Shown: positions 49,928 through 58,883 of the stretch, piece after piece
How positions within the stretch are numbered: the stretch's first letter is position 1
How the letters are laid out: each line of letters starts with the position of its first letter
Origin: Candidatus Latescibacterota bacterium
GTDB lineage: Bacteria; Latescibacterota; UBA2968; UBA8231
Direction: 5' to 3'
NCBI GenBank assembly: GCA_022819745.1
Contig: JAJEGS010000027.1
Span: 62,001-126,000 of the forward strand
DNA length: 64,000 nt
The notes under the pieces: generated by a model
Seen by the model: the letters and a program-made list of their open reading frames with translations, nothing else
Told to the model about the DNA's origin: nothing
Database searches by the model: none
Made by a program: the position numbers and the translations under genes

Positions 49928-52567
49928 ATGAGGCTGACAACCCTTTGCAGCAGAGGGCCGATCTTGCTGTTGTGGTGCGCGTTTGTACTCTCGGAGTCCA
50001 CGGCTTTCGCCCAGCTATCTACGGGCTTTCGGCCAGTTGAGGAACCCGGGATTCGCGGGGTGCGTATCCATCCCGGTGCCTTGGCACCCAACCGGCGCAA
50101 GTGGTACTTGCCGCAGAATCTGTACTACGAATATCAGTGGCGCGGCTGGGAGTACAGCAACTACGCGCGCGATAACTACGAGCGCTACGTCAACATCCTG
50201 CTCGAAGGCACTCGCAACTACAACCTCTTCGGCCAGTACATCAATCGCGGCTGGGTCATCTACGACTGGACTGAAACCAGCCCCCTGCGCCAGGGCAGCG
50301 CTCTCTTGAAGGGCACCCGCTTTGGGCGATGGTTCGACAGTCTCGTCATCTCGTCGGCCAGCCACGGCCAGTTCCACACTTCTCTGACGGTGGGCGACGC
50401 CATCCGCACGACGCTTACTCCCTTGACCTTCTCCAAGCCCACGTTCAATGGGTTGCAGTGGGATTTTCTCGCCGACAAGTACGCGCTGACTCTCCTCGGC
50501 TCGCGGCTCAACGCGCCGGGATTTACTGCGCTCAACGAAGCGGGGGGGGCTTCGGCGATCGAAAATACGACCCGCCTGCTCGGGGCGCGCGGCGTAGCTC
50601 AAGTGGGCGATTTCGCCAAGCTGGGCCTGACGTGGGTCAATGTATCCAATACCAGCAGTGAGCTAAGCCTCGGCGACAACTCGCTCAAGGGCCTGCTGAC
50701 CGGCCCGCAGAACACGGGCAATGTCGAACGGGTCATCATCCGCATTGCAGATGATTCGCCTGAATCCGAGGAAACCGGGGCCTCGTTTTTCGTCGATCAG
50801 GTGATCATCGACGGGGAGCTGCACCCGGAGATCGTGCCCTTGGTGCGCGGTGGCGTGCGGCGCGAGGGCATTTTGGAAGTGAGCGGCGCGGACGTAATTG
50901 AGCTTATCTACGACATTCGCAACGATTTTAGCCCAACCGAAAAAGTGGGCACTTTCCGCGAGGCCAAGAAGCTCGAATTCGAGCTGGTGGTATCCAACGA
51001 CTACCGCATAGAGATCGCCTCCAACCTCCAGACCAATGCCCGGGGCGAGCAGGTCTTCTTGCCGGTGGCCCAAGCCCGCGACGAGATCACCGATGGCTCC
51101 AACCAGACCTTTGTGCGCTTTGCCTACGGCCTGCCGACTGGGCACGAGGTGATCGGTATGGACCTAGAGCTGATCAACCTCGCCCACTTTGACTTGCGGG
51201 CCGAATGGGCCCTCAACCGCCGCTTTCGCCGCTTCCCCAACCAGAACTTCCGCAAGCTGCCCGCGTACAAGGAAACGGCCGAAGCCGGGTACGTTACGGC
51301 CTCGTACCAGCGCTACCCCTTCTTTGCGTACGGCGAGGTGTTCACCATAGATCCCGATTACAGCACCACGGCCTTTATCGCCGACCCGGGCGGGGTCATC
51401 GACTACGCCAGCGAGACCCAAAACCTCTTTGAGTTTGTCGATGACAACGACGACCAGGACCGCTACACCGACTGGCAGCGCTATCGCCAGAGTCAAGGGT
51501 TCGGCGGTGAGGGCGGCTCTCAGGGGCGCGACACTGAGATTTTCCCCGGGCTGGACGAGAACAACGATTTCATCTCCGACTTCAACCAAAACCAGAACAG
51601 CCGCCCGGATTACGTCGAGCCGTTCCTGCGCTATCAGGTCGATCCGCCGGAGTTTCTCTTTGGCATGGACATGAACAACAACACGATTATCGACCGCTTT
51701 GAGGACGACCGCCTGCCCGACTACCCCTACGAGCGCGACCATCGCGGGTACAACGCGTACGGGGGATTGAAAATCACCGAGAGCTCCCGGCTGACCGTCG
51801 GTCGGCTCGCTGAGCACCAACTGAGCAGCGACCGCGAGAGCCGCTCGTTCTACGGGCTGCTGACCTTGGAAAAATCCTATCCTGGGCTAGACATATCCCT
51901 TTTTGAACACGCCAAACTAGTGGCCGACAATTTGCCCGAAGACCGCATCGTCTGGCGCGACCCCATCGGCCTGACGGATTTTGCCGATCCGCTCGACAAC
52001 CAAGATACCTTTGTCAACACGCTGTACTTGCAGGCCCGCTACTTTCGCGTCCGCAACCTGAATGTCGAGGGCAAGCTAAAGTACGAGCGCTTCAACCAGC
52101 TCGGTGAGCAGGCCAGCCTCAAGCGCGACCGCTCGTTTTTGGGCCTGATCAACAAGGCCGATTACGCCATCCGCCCCAGCGGTCGACTCGCTCTCTATCC
52201 CAAGTGGAAGAGCATGTACGAGCGAGAAACGCCCACCGCGCTGGCCGGTTTGGAATCCAATGAACTGACCGAGAGCTTTTTCTTTTTGGGCCAATACGCG
52301 CTTTTGCCGAAGACGCTCTTGGACTTCGGCGTTGAATTCAGTCTCTTCGAGAACCTAATCGAGCGTCCAGCCGAGGCGTCGCCGAGCTATGTCGATGACT
52401 TCCGCAGCCTCGTGTTTTCGGCCTTGCTGACCAATGTGTCGTCCTATCAGGGGTACGAGCTGACCATGAACGCGGGCTTTCTGCTAGAGCGCCAGTTCTT
52501 CGCGGAGCAAACCCAGAAGCAATCGATCGTCTTCGTCCGCATTTTTGCTGCCACCGGCGGGGTATAG
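49928..52567 (+). CDS. large exported, outer-membrane-like protein (879 aa)
   Basis: Start at 49928 with AGGAG 9 bases upstream, giving signal peptide MRLTTLCSRGPILLLWCAFV...TAFA. The mature protein has alternating beta strands rich in Tyr, Arg and Asp ('NLYYEYQWRGWEYSNYARDNYERYVNILLEG'). A Ca-binding-like acidic insert lies near 540-600 ('PGLDENNDFISDFNQNQNSRPD', 'MDMNNNTIIDRFEDDRLPD'), and a barrel-like C-terminal half ends 'QSIVFVRIFAATGGV'. No named family is recognised; an outer-membrane beta barrel or surface protein is likely. First gene of a four-gene operon, three bases before the membrane transporter gene. Confidence 0.75.
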   Translation: MRLTTLCSRGPILLLWCAFVLSESTAFAQLSTGFRPVEEPGIRGVRIHPGALAPNRRKWYLPQNLYYEYQWRGWEYSNYARDNYERYVNILLEGTRNYNLFGQYINRGWVIYDWTETSPLRQGSALLKGTRFGRWFDSLVISSASHGQFHTSLTVGDAIRTTLTPLTFSKPTFNGLQWDFLADKYALTLLGSRLNAPGFTALNEAGGASAIENTTRLLGARGVAQVGDFAKLGLTWVNVSNTSSELSLGDNSLKGLLTGPQNTGNVERVIIRIADDSPESEETGASFFVDQVIIDGELHPEIVPLVRGGVRREGILEVSGADVIELIYDIRNDFSPTEKVGTFREAKKLEFELVVSNDYRIEIASNLQTNARGEQVFLPVAQARDEITDGSNQTFVRFAYGLPTGHEVIGMDLELINLAHFDLRAEWALNRRFRRFPNQNFRKLPAYKETAEAGYVTASYQRYPFFAYGEVFTIDPDYSTTAFIADPGGVIDYASETQNLFEFVDDNDDQDRYTDWQRYRQSQGFGGEGGSQGRDTEIFPGLDENNDFISDFNQNQNSRPDYVEPFLRYQVDPPEFLFGMDMNNNTIIDRFEDDRLPDYPYERDHRGYNAYGGLKITESSRLTVGRLAEHQLSSDRESRSFYGLLTLEKSYPGLDISLFEHAKLVADNLPEDRIVWRDPIGLTDFADPLDNQDTFVNTLYLQARYFRVRNLNVEGKLKYERFNQLGEQASLKRDRSFLGLINKADYAIRPSGRLALYPKWKSMYERETPTALAGLESNELTESFFFLGQYALLPKTLLDFGVEFSLFENLIERPAEASPSYVDDFRSLVFSALLTNVSSYQGYELTMNAGFLLERQFFAEQTQKQSIVFVRIFAATGGV

Positions 52568-52570
52568 TCC

Positions 52571-54511
52571 TTGCAACCCCCAGCGGCCCGAGTTTTCACG
52601 CCAAAAGCGCTGATCCTCGGCTGCCTGTTCACGTTTTTCGTGGCCGCGGGCGACTCCTATGGGGTCTTCTTTCTGCGCGGCTCGTACATGACGCTCGGGA
52701 CCAGCACGGTTGGTGCCTTGTTCTTGCTCTTTTTCCTCGCTGGGTTGATCAACCCGCTGCTCAAGCTGGTCCATCCGCGAGCGGGGCTAAATCGCGGCGA
52801 GTTGCTGCTCATCTACATAATGATGGTCATGGCCTCGCCCCTGCCGGTGTTTTTTGCCGGCCGGTTCATCGGCACGATCCTCACTCCCTTTTACTTTGCC
52901 ACGCCGGAAAACGACTGGCACACGCTCATCCAACCCCACCTAGCGGACTGGTTGGAGCCGCGCGACCTAGCAATCATGTGGCCTTTTTACGAGGGCTTGG
53001 AGCAGGGCCGGTCGATCCCGTGGGCCGGCTGGCTGCCGATGTTCTTGCGCTGGGCACCTTTGGTCTGGGCTTTGTTCTTGGCGATGATTGCCGCGATGGC
53101 GATTCTGCGCAAGCAGTGGAACGACTACGAGCGGCTGACCTATCCGCTGGTCCAGGTGCCGATGGCCCTCACCGAGCAGGACGCCGGGGGGGAGCGCATT
53201 GCCCCATTCTTCAAAAATCCGGTGATGTGGACCGGCTTTGCCGTGCCGGCCATCTGGGGCACCCTGCACGGGCTACACAACTACTTCCCGGAGACCGTGC
53301 CCATTGCCACCAATGTAGATCCCATCCACTTCATCTTGCCCATCTTCGACAACCTGTCCGAACTGCAATTCAAATTTCGCTTCAACATTTTGGGCTTTTT
53401 CTATTTTCTCAAGACCGAAATCGCCTTCAGTCTGTGGTTTTTCAACCTCTTCGCCAACGCCCTGCGCACCACATTCGCCGTTTTAGGCGTCACCAGTTCG
53501 GAGATGATGGGGGGGGGACACTCGATCATCGACCCGATCCTCGTCCACCAGTCGATGGGCGGCATGTTGGTGCTGTTTCTATTTGGCCTGTTCGCGGCCC
53601 GCAAGCACCTGTGGGCGGTCTGCCGCAAGGCCCTGTGGGGGGATCCAACGGTGGATGACTCCGGCGAAATTCTATCCTACCGGACGGCTGTGCTCATCTT
53701 GCTGAGCAGCAGCGCGGTGATGGTCGCGTGGCTCTCGCTGGCGGGTCTGCCCGTCTGGGTTGCGCTAGCGTTTCTCTTTACCGCTTTCGCGCTTTTTGTG
53801 GGGTTTACGCGCCTGATCGCCGAAGGGGGGCTTTCGGACGGTTCGGTGCCGGTCGGCTCGGCTGCCATCGTCGTCTCTGCGGTTGGCTCGTCGGCCATTG
53901 GTGCCCAAGGCTTGGTCGTGCTGGCGACGACCTATTTCTGGACGACTGGCCGCAGTTTTGCGATGACGTCAGCCGCCAACAGTCTCAAGTTAGGTGAGGG
54001 GTTCGGCGGTTCCAAACGCCCGCTGTTCTGGACGATGATCTTGGCCATGGCCGTCGGGATGGTTTCGTCGATGTGGGTGGTGATGGAACTGGGCTATTCG
54101 TACGGGGCGCTCAATCTGAAAATTCCCGGGGGCCAGCACGGGTTCTACGACTATGCCGCTGGCTTGATTCGCACGCCGAGCGAGCCGCATTTGTGGGGTT
54201 GGATCAACACCGGGATTGGAGCGGGCGTGATGCTGCTGTTGATGTTGGCGCGCTGGTACTACGTCTGGTGGCCCCTCCATCCCCTCGGCTACCCCATCGG
54301 CCCGACCGGGATTATGGACCACCTGTGGTTCGACATGTTCTTGGCGTGGCTGATCAAGGTGTCGGTGCTGCGCTACGGCGGCGTGGCACTCTACCGCAAG
54401 ACGCGCCCCTTTTTCATGGGCATGATTGCCGGGCATATCGTGCCGGGGGGCCTTTTCCTATTTGTCGATCACTTTACTGGCATGGTCGGCAATGTGATTT
54501 TCTGGGGTTGA
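52571..54511 (+). CDS. polytopic membrane protein, DUF6784/DUF6785-like
   Basis: A 646-aa inner-membrane protein with about fourteen hydrophobic segments. It opens 'FTPKALILGCLFTFFVAAGDSYGVFF' and contains 'NRGELLLIYIMMVMASPLPVFFAGRFIG' and 'WLPMFLRWAPLVWALFLAMI', which I recognise as the DUF6784/6785 transporter-like family of planctomycete- and latescibacteria-like genomes. The layout is reminiscent of OPT oligopeptide transporters. A TTG start at 52571 immediately follows the upstream stop (TAG at 52565-52567); no ATG lies near. The substrate is unknown; clustering with surface proteins suggests uptake or export of a surface-derived solute. Confidence 0.82.
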   Translation: MQPPAARVFTPKALILGCLFTFFVAAGDSYGVFFLRGSYMTLGTSTVGALFLLFFLAGLINPLLKLVHPRAGLNRGELLLIYIMMVMASPLPVFFAGRFIGTILTPFYFATPENDWHTLIQPHLADWLEPRDLAIMWPFYEGLEQGRSIPWAGWLPMFLRWAPLVWALFLAMIAAMAILRKQWNDYERLTYPLVQVPMALTEQDAGGERIAPFFKNPVMWTGFAVPAIWGTLHGLHNYFPETVPIATNVDPIHFILPIFDNLSELQFKFRFNILGFFYFLKTEIAFSLWFFNLFANALRTTFAVLGVTSSEMMGGGHSIIDPILVHQSMGGMLVLFLFGLFAARKHLWAVCRKALWGDPTVDDSGEILSYRTAVLILLSSSAVMVAWLSLAGLPVWVALAFLFTAFALFVGFTRLIAEGGLSDGSVPVGSAAIVVSAVGSSAIGAQGLVVLATTYFWTTGRSFAMTSAANSLKLGEGFGGSKRPLFWTMILAMAVGMVSSMWVVMELGYSYGALNLKIPGGQHGFYDYAAGLIRTPSEPHLWGWINTGIGAGVMLLLMLARWYYVWWPLHPLGYPIGPTGIMDHLWFDMFLAWLIKVSVLRYGGVALYRKTRPFFMGMIAGHIVPGGLFLFVDHFTGMVGNVIFWG

Positions 54512-54547
54512 GGTTCTGGGTTAGAACGGGCTATATTTCGCAGTAAA

Positions 54548-56482
54548 GTGAGGGAATTGCTTGTGTCCGCATTCAAACTGTTTTTTGCCGCTGCTGTCGC
54601 GTGGTGGGCCACTGCGGCCGAGGGCGAGGTGCGGCAGTGGGAATTGGGCGGGGCGGGCCGCTCTTGGCAGGACGACGAGCTAAACTCCACGGCCATCAGC
54701 TTTGATGCCGCTGGGGCCATTCAGTTGGTGGGTTTTAATCCCAACGATAATATCGTCCGGCAGCTAAGGTGGACCGAGGGCTTTCCCTTGGACTTCGTCA
54801 GTGAGGTGGCCGAGGCGCGGGTGTGGGACAACGTGCCCTTCAAGCAGAGCAATGCCCCGCTCGTCGATGGCGACGCGCAGACCTCCAGCGAAAATCGCTT
54901 CAAGGATTTCGGGGTGCTGCAAGCGGGCCGGGCCTTTTTCTTTGACTTGGGTACGCGCTTCCCCATCAACCGCATCTCGTTTTTCCCGCGACCAGAAGGG
55001 GCCGACAGTCGCGGGCGGCCCTTTGCCGACGACTTCATTCGCGGCTATAAAGTTCAGGTCAGCGACGGCGTGAGCTTCACGCCGGAAAACCTGCCGGTGT
55101 ACAATCTGCTGACCCAAGTGGATTTCACCACGGAAAGCGTGGCGCAAATTCCCTTCCCCTTGCAATTCGTCCGCTACATCCAACTCAACGTGACCTCGAC
55201 CAATCCCTTTGAGATCGCCGAGTTCGAGGTGTACGGAGCGGGCTTTCCGCCGGGGGGACGCTATCGGTCCAAGATTATCGACTTAGGCGAAGTGGCCAAC
55301 TTCAGCCGCCTGCTGTGGACGACTGAGACCTTGCGCCAGCAAGAAGGCCGCATCGATGTCGAGCCAATGGCCGATGCAGACATCTCCATTCGCATGCGCA
55401 CGGGCCGCGACGATACCCCGCAGGTGTTCTACGAAATCGTCAATGTTTTCACCGGCGATGTGCAGGAAGTCTCAGAGAGCGACTACGGTCGGCTAGGTCT
55501 GAACGTGCGCGGCCCGGTCGAAGACGACCAAGTCAACTGGAGCGAGTGGTCGCCCCCCTTTGCCGAGTCCGGCCAGCGGATTGAACTGCCTAGCCCGCGT
55601 CGTTTCTTCCAGCTTGAAATCGCACTCACCAGCCACTCCATCCTCGACGGCATCCGGGTCAACTCGCTGGTGGTCGAGCACTCCATCCCGCCGCTGGCTC
55701 AGCAGCTAATAGGGGAAATCTCCGCGCTGGAAACCCCCCGCCCCTTGGGCAACAAGCCCCGAGTGCCGGCCGGCGAACTCTCGACGTTTGCCTACGACAT
55801 CCGCGCCGACATCAGCGAGACGGATGTGGGCTTTGACGCCTTGGAGATTCTCACGCCCGCTAGGCCGCAGTTCAGGGAAATGTTCATCGGCGATCCGCCC
55901 GTCGCCACCGCGCCCGACAGCGTCGTCGAGGGCGAGAAGAGTCTGAAGCTGTTCTTCCCCAGCCAAAGGCTGACGCACCAATCGCCGAGTGCGTTGCGCG
56001 TCGTCTTCGACGCTGAAGTTTTCGTTCAGTCCACGTTCTTTCGCGCCCGAGTATTAGACACTCAAAGCGATGAGGCCCCGCAGCAGGTCTTGCCCGGAGA
56101 CGCCAACCCCACGGTCCTGACCAATGACCTACGAGTGCTGACCACGGCCGCTTCGGCGCGCAACCTGCTGCCATTTTTTGCCGTGCAGCCGGCCGTGGTA
56201 ACGCCCAATGGCGACGGGATCAACGAACGCGTGCGCATTTCCGGTACTTTGGTCCAGCTCCAGCAACCCGTGCAGTTGACCGTGCGGATTTTTTCGCTTG
56301 GCGGCCAGCGGGTGCGCACCTTGTTTGCCGGCGCGCGCGGCAGCGGCTCTTTTGTTTGGGAGTGGGACGGGCGCGACGACAGCGGCAATCCGGTGCCTGT
56401 GGGGACCTACCTCGCCGAGGTGACTGCCGACGCCGAGCGCGAGCGCTTCACGCGTCTCGGTGCAGTGGGCGTTGCCTACTAA
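54548..56482 (+). CDS. exported protein with discoidin-like region and FlgD-type Ig domain, paralogue
   Basis: A 644-aa protein from a GTG at 54548; signal sequence 'FKLFFAAAVAWWATAAEG'. 'FFDLGTRFPINRISFFPRPEG' and 'FEIAEFEVYGAGFPPGGRYRSKIIDLGEVANFSRLLW' form discoidin-like segments. 'MRTGRDDTPQVFYEIVN' parallels the protein at 46602-48629. The C-terminus 'AVVTPNGDGINERVRISGTLV...WEWDGRDDSGNPVPVGTYLAEVTAD...AVGVAY' is a FlgD Ig-like domain. Next gene starts 13 bases later behind AAAGGAGAG. Confidence 0.82.
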   Translation: MRELLVSAFKLFFAAAVAWWATAAEGEVRQWELGGAGRSWQDDELNSTAISFDAAGAIQLVGFNPNDNIVRQLRWTEGFPLDFVSEVAEARVWDNVPFKQSNAPLVDGDAQTSSENRFKDFGVLQAGRAFFFDLGTRFPINRISFFPRPEGADSRGRPFADDFIRGYKVQVSDGVSFTPENLPVYNLLTQVDFTTESVAQIPFPLQFVRYIQLNVTSTNPFEIAEFEVYGAGFPPGGRYRSKIIDLGEVANFSRLLWTTETLRQQEGRIDVEPMADADISIRMRTGRDDTPQVFYEIVNVFTGDVQEVSESDYGRLGLNVRGPVEDDQVNWSEWSPPFAESGQRIELPSPRRFFQLEIALTSHSILDGIRVNSLVVEHSIPPLAQQLIGEISALETPRPLGNKPRVPAGELSTFAYDIRADISETDVGFDALEILTPARPQFREMFIGDPPVATAPDSVVEGEKSLKLFFPSQRLTHQSPSALRVVFDAEVFVQSTFFRARVLDTQSDEAPQQVLPGDANPTVLTNDLRVLTTAASARNLLPFFAVQPAVVTPNGDGINERVRISGTLVQLQQPVQLTVRIFSLGGQRVRTLFAGARGSGSFVWEWDGRDDSGNPVPVGTYLAEVTADAERERFTRLGAVGVAY

Positions 56483-56495
56483 AAAAGGAGAGACT

Positions 56496-58877
56496 ATGCA
56501 GCGCATTCGCTCGCACCAAACGTTCCTCCTCTTCGCGGGCTTGAGTTTGGCGGCCCTCGTGCTGGTGGCGTACGCCCAGACTGGGAGCGCCGATCTGGAA
56601 GTGTACCGGGTGGATCGCAGAGCCGAGTGGCAGCAGTGGACCTTTCCGGCCGGTACCCTCGCAATTTCCCCAACCGGCTCAGTGACTCCCGCCGAATTCA
56701 AGGGCGTGCACAACGCCGCGGCCAATGCCGCCGAATTCACCCACGAACTGGTGAGTGGCAAAGAGATGCGCGGCGGCGCGTGGAAGGCCGGGACCAATCT
56801 CTCAACGGCTGGCCGGGCGATAGACGGTCGCGCCCAGACCTTTTGGCAACCCGACTCGGACGCGCCCTTAGAGGACTGGTGGATCGAGATCAACCTAGGA
56901 AGGGCTGTACTCGTATCGGAGATTCGTCTTATTTTCCCCGATCAAGAGGGCGCGCGGCCCTTCCGCGAGTTTCGCGTCTTTGGGTCCGAGGGACGCCGCG
57001 TGACGCGCCAAGACATATTCTCTTTTCACCTGATAGGCGGCACCACCAAGCCCATTGACGAGACTGAGGTGATTTACGACGTGAAGCCGCTAGTAAGGGA
57101 GGTGACGCGGGTGCAGGGCGCGCGCGAGGAGGGCACTGCGGACACTACCTATGACCTGCTGCAATTCATAAGGATTTTGGTAGATGCCAAGACGCCGGAC
57201 GCTGCGCTTGCCGAGGTGGAAGTGTACACGCTCGGGGAAAACATTGCCTTGCAGACTCTAGAGCGCGGCGGCGTGATTCAGGAGCGCTCGGGCCGGGGCT
57301 TTCCCTTCAAGATGGCCGATGGCAACGCCAATACCGATTGGGGAGCACGGCGGGAGCGCGGCCAAGATCCCATTGCTTGGGACTGGGATTTGGGCGCGCT
57401 GTTCTGGGTGGATCGGATCGTGATGCGCACTTCGGACTTTCTTCTCCGCACGCTGACGTACGGCTCCAACCTGCCCCAGATTCGCACCCATAGCTTGAGC
57501 GTTTCCAACGGTCGCCGCACGCTGACGGGCGAAGTTGATTTCGACCAACTCTTCGTCGGCGATACAGATGCCTTACTCGCGTCTTCGACCGAGTTTCCTG
57601 GCCAATTGACCTATCTTTTTGAGCCGCGTCCCGTGCGATTTATCGCGGCCGAATGGGTCGGCGGCGGCTCGCAGTCCAGCTTCCAGTACCAGAGCGGCTT
57701 TTTGATCGAGACGCTGATGTTTGCGGTGGGCCACGTGGCCCAAGTGGAGATGAGTTCGGACTTTATCGACTTGGGGAGAATTGCGGGCGACAACCGGGCG
57801 AAAGTGATCAAATCTCTGCGCTGGGAAGCCGATCTGCCCCCGGGCGCACGCATTCAGGCACGCACTCGCTCGGGCAACGAACTGCAAGAAAATTTTCGCT
57901 ATTTCCGCAAGGATGGCACGGAGGTAACGGCCGAGCAGTTTGACCAGATGCCGAAGGCGCTGCGGGGCGAGACCCAGAGCACCATCGGCATTGGCGAGGA
58001 CTGGAGCGAGTGGAGCAACTTTTACCAGCGCTCTGGCGAGCAGTTCCTCTCCCCTAGCCCGCGCCGCTTCGTCCAAGTCCAGCTCATCCTCAGTTCAGAC
58101 CGTCCGACCACTGCGCCGACTATACACGCCTTGGAGATTGAATTTACCGACGCCTTTCTCGCCGGAGTCACCGGCGAGGTGCTGCCGCGCACGGCCGAGG
58201 CGGGCGTGCCCCAGCTTTTTTCGTTCCACATCACGCCGGAGTTCGCGTCGCGCAACCCTGGGTTTAACCGCATTCTGCTGCAAACCCCGTCGCCCGTCGA
58301 TCCCGACTCGCTTGCTCTCACTATAGGCGGTACCGAAGCCGAGCCGGCCGCGGTGCGCGTCGCGGACGATTCGCTGCTGGTGGAACTGCCTCGCACAGTG
58401 AGGCGCGAGGAAGTTGCGCTGACATTTAGTGCGGTCGTAGAGCGCAACGCCACGCTCTTTCGGGCCTTCGTCGGCAACGAGGGGCAGTTGGAGGTGTGGC
58501 AGCCGGTCGATCCGATGCGCCGCGCCGCCACGACCGTGTATTTGCCCAGCGTCCCGGGGACTGATCAGTTGATCACCAACCTAGCGGTGCAATCGTTCAT
58601 CAGCCCCAATGGGGACGGGATCGGCGACGCTGCGGAAATCCGCTTCCACGTATTGAAGACGGACGCGCCCGCCCAAGTGCAGATCTACACGCTCGATGGC
58701 CGGCTCGTCCGCGCTCTTGAGGGCCAGCGCCAGCCCGACCAGTCCTACCTCTACATCTGGGCCGGCCAAGACCAAGACGAGCGCGTAGTTCCTCCGGGTT
58801 CGTACCTGTGCCGAGTGGAGGTTGAAGCCCAAGCTGGGGCCGCGAGTCAGCACCGCATTATCAGCGTGGCTTACTAG
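56496..58877 (+). CDS. exported protein with discoidin-like regions and FlgD-type Ig domain, longest paralogue
   Basis: About 793 aa from the ATG at 56496 (AAAGGAGAG upstream; the longer frame from 56460 lies inside the preceding gene). Signal peptide MQRIRSHQTFLLFAGLSLAA...AYA. Two discoidin-like parts: 'AGRAIDGRAQTFWQPDSDAPLEDWWIEINLGRAVLVSEIRLIFPD' (about 105-150) and 'FKMADGNANTDWGARRERGQDPIAWDWDLGALFWVDRIVM'. A middle beta region follows, then the C-terminal FlgD-Ig domain 'SFISPNGDGIGDAAEIRFHVL...GSYLCRVEVEA...IISVAY'. Last gene of the operon; nearly touches the convergent lyase gene. Confidence 0.83.
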   Translation: MQRIRSHQTFLLFAGLSLAALVLVAYAQTGSADLEVYRVDRRAEWQQWTFPAGTLAISPTGSVTPAEFKGVHNAAANAAEFTHELVSGKEMRGGAWKAGTNLSTAGRAIDGRAQTFWQPDSDAPLEDWWIEINLGRAVLVSEIRLIFPDQEGARPFREFRVFGSEGRRVTRQDIFSFHLIGGTTKPIDETEVIYDVKPLVREVTRVQGAREEGTADTTYDLLQFIRILVDAKTPDAALAEVEVYTLGENIALQTLERGGVIQERSGRGFPFKMADGNANTDWGARRERGQDPIAWDWDLGALFWVDRIVMRTSDFLLRTLTYGSNLPQIRTHSLSVSNGRRTLTGEVDFDQLFVGDTDALLASSTEFPGQLTYLFEPRPVRFIAAEWVGGGSQSSFQYQSGFLIETLMFAVGHVAQVEMSSDFIDLGRIAGDNRAKVIKSLRWEADLPPGARIQARTRSGNELQENFRYFRKDGTEVTAEQFDQMPKALRGETQSTIGIGEDWSEWSNFYQRSGEQFLSPSPRRFVQVQLILSSDRPTTAPTIHALEIEFTDAFLAGVTGEVLPRTAEAGVPQLFSFHITPEFASRNPGFNRILLQTPSPVDPDSLALTIGGTEAEPAAVRVADDSLLVELPRTVRREEVALTFSAVVERNATLFRAFVGNEGQLEVWQPVDPMRRAATTVYLPSVPGTDQLITNLAVQSFISPNGDGIGDAAEIRFHVLKTDAPAQVQIYTLDGRLVRALEGQRQPDQSYLYIWAGQDQDERVVPPGSYLCRVEVEAQAGAASQHRIISVAY

Positions 58878-58883
58878 GTTATA

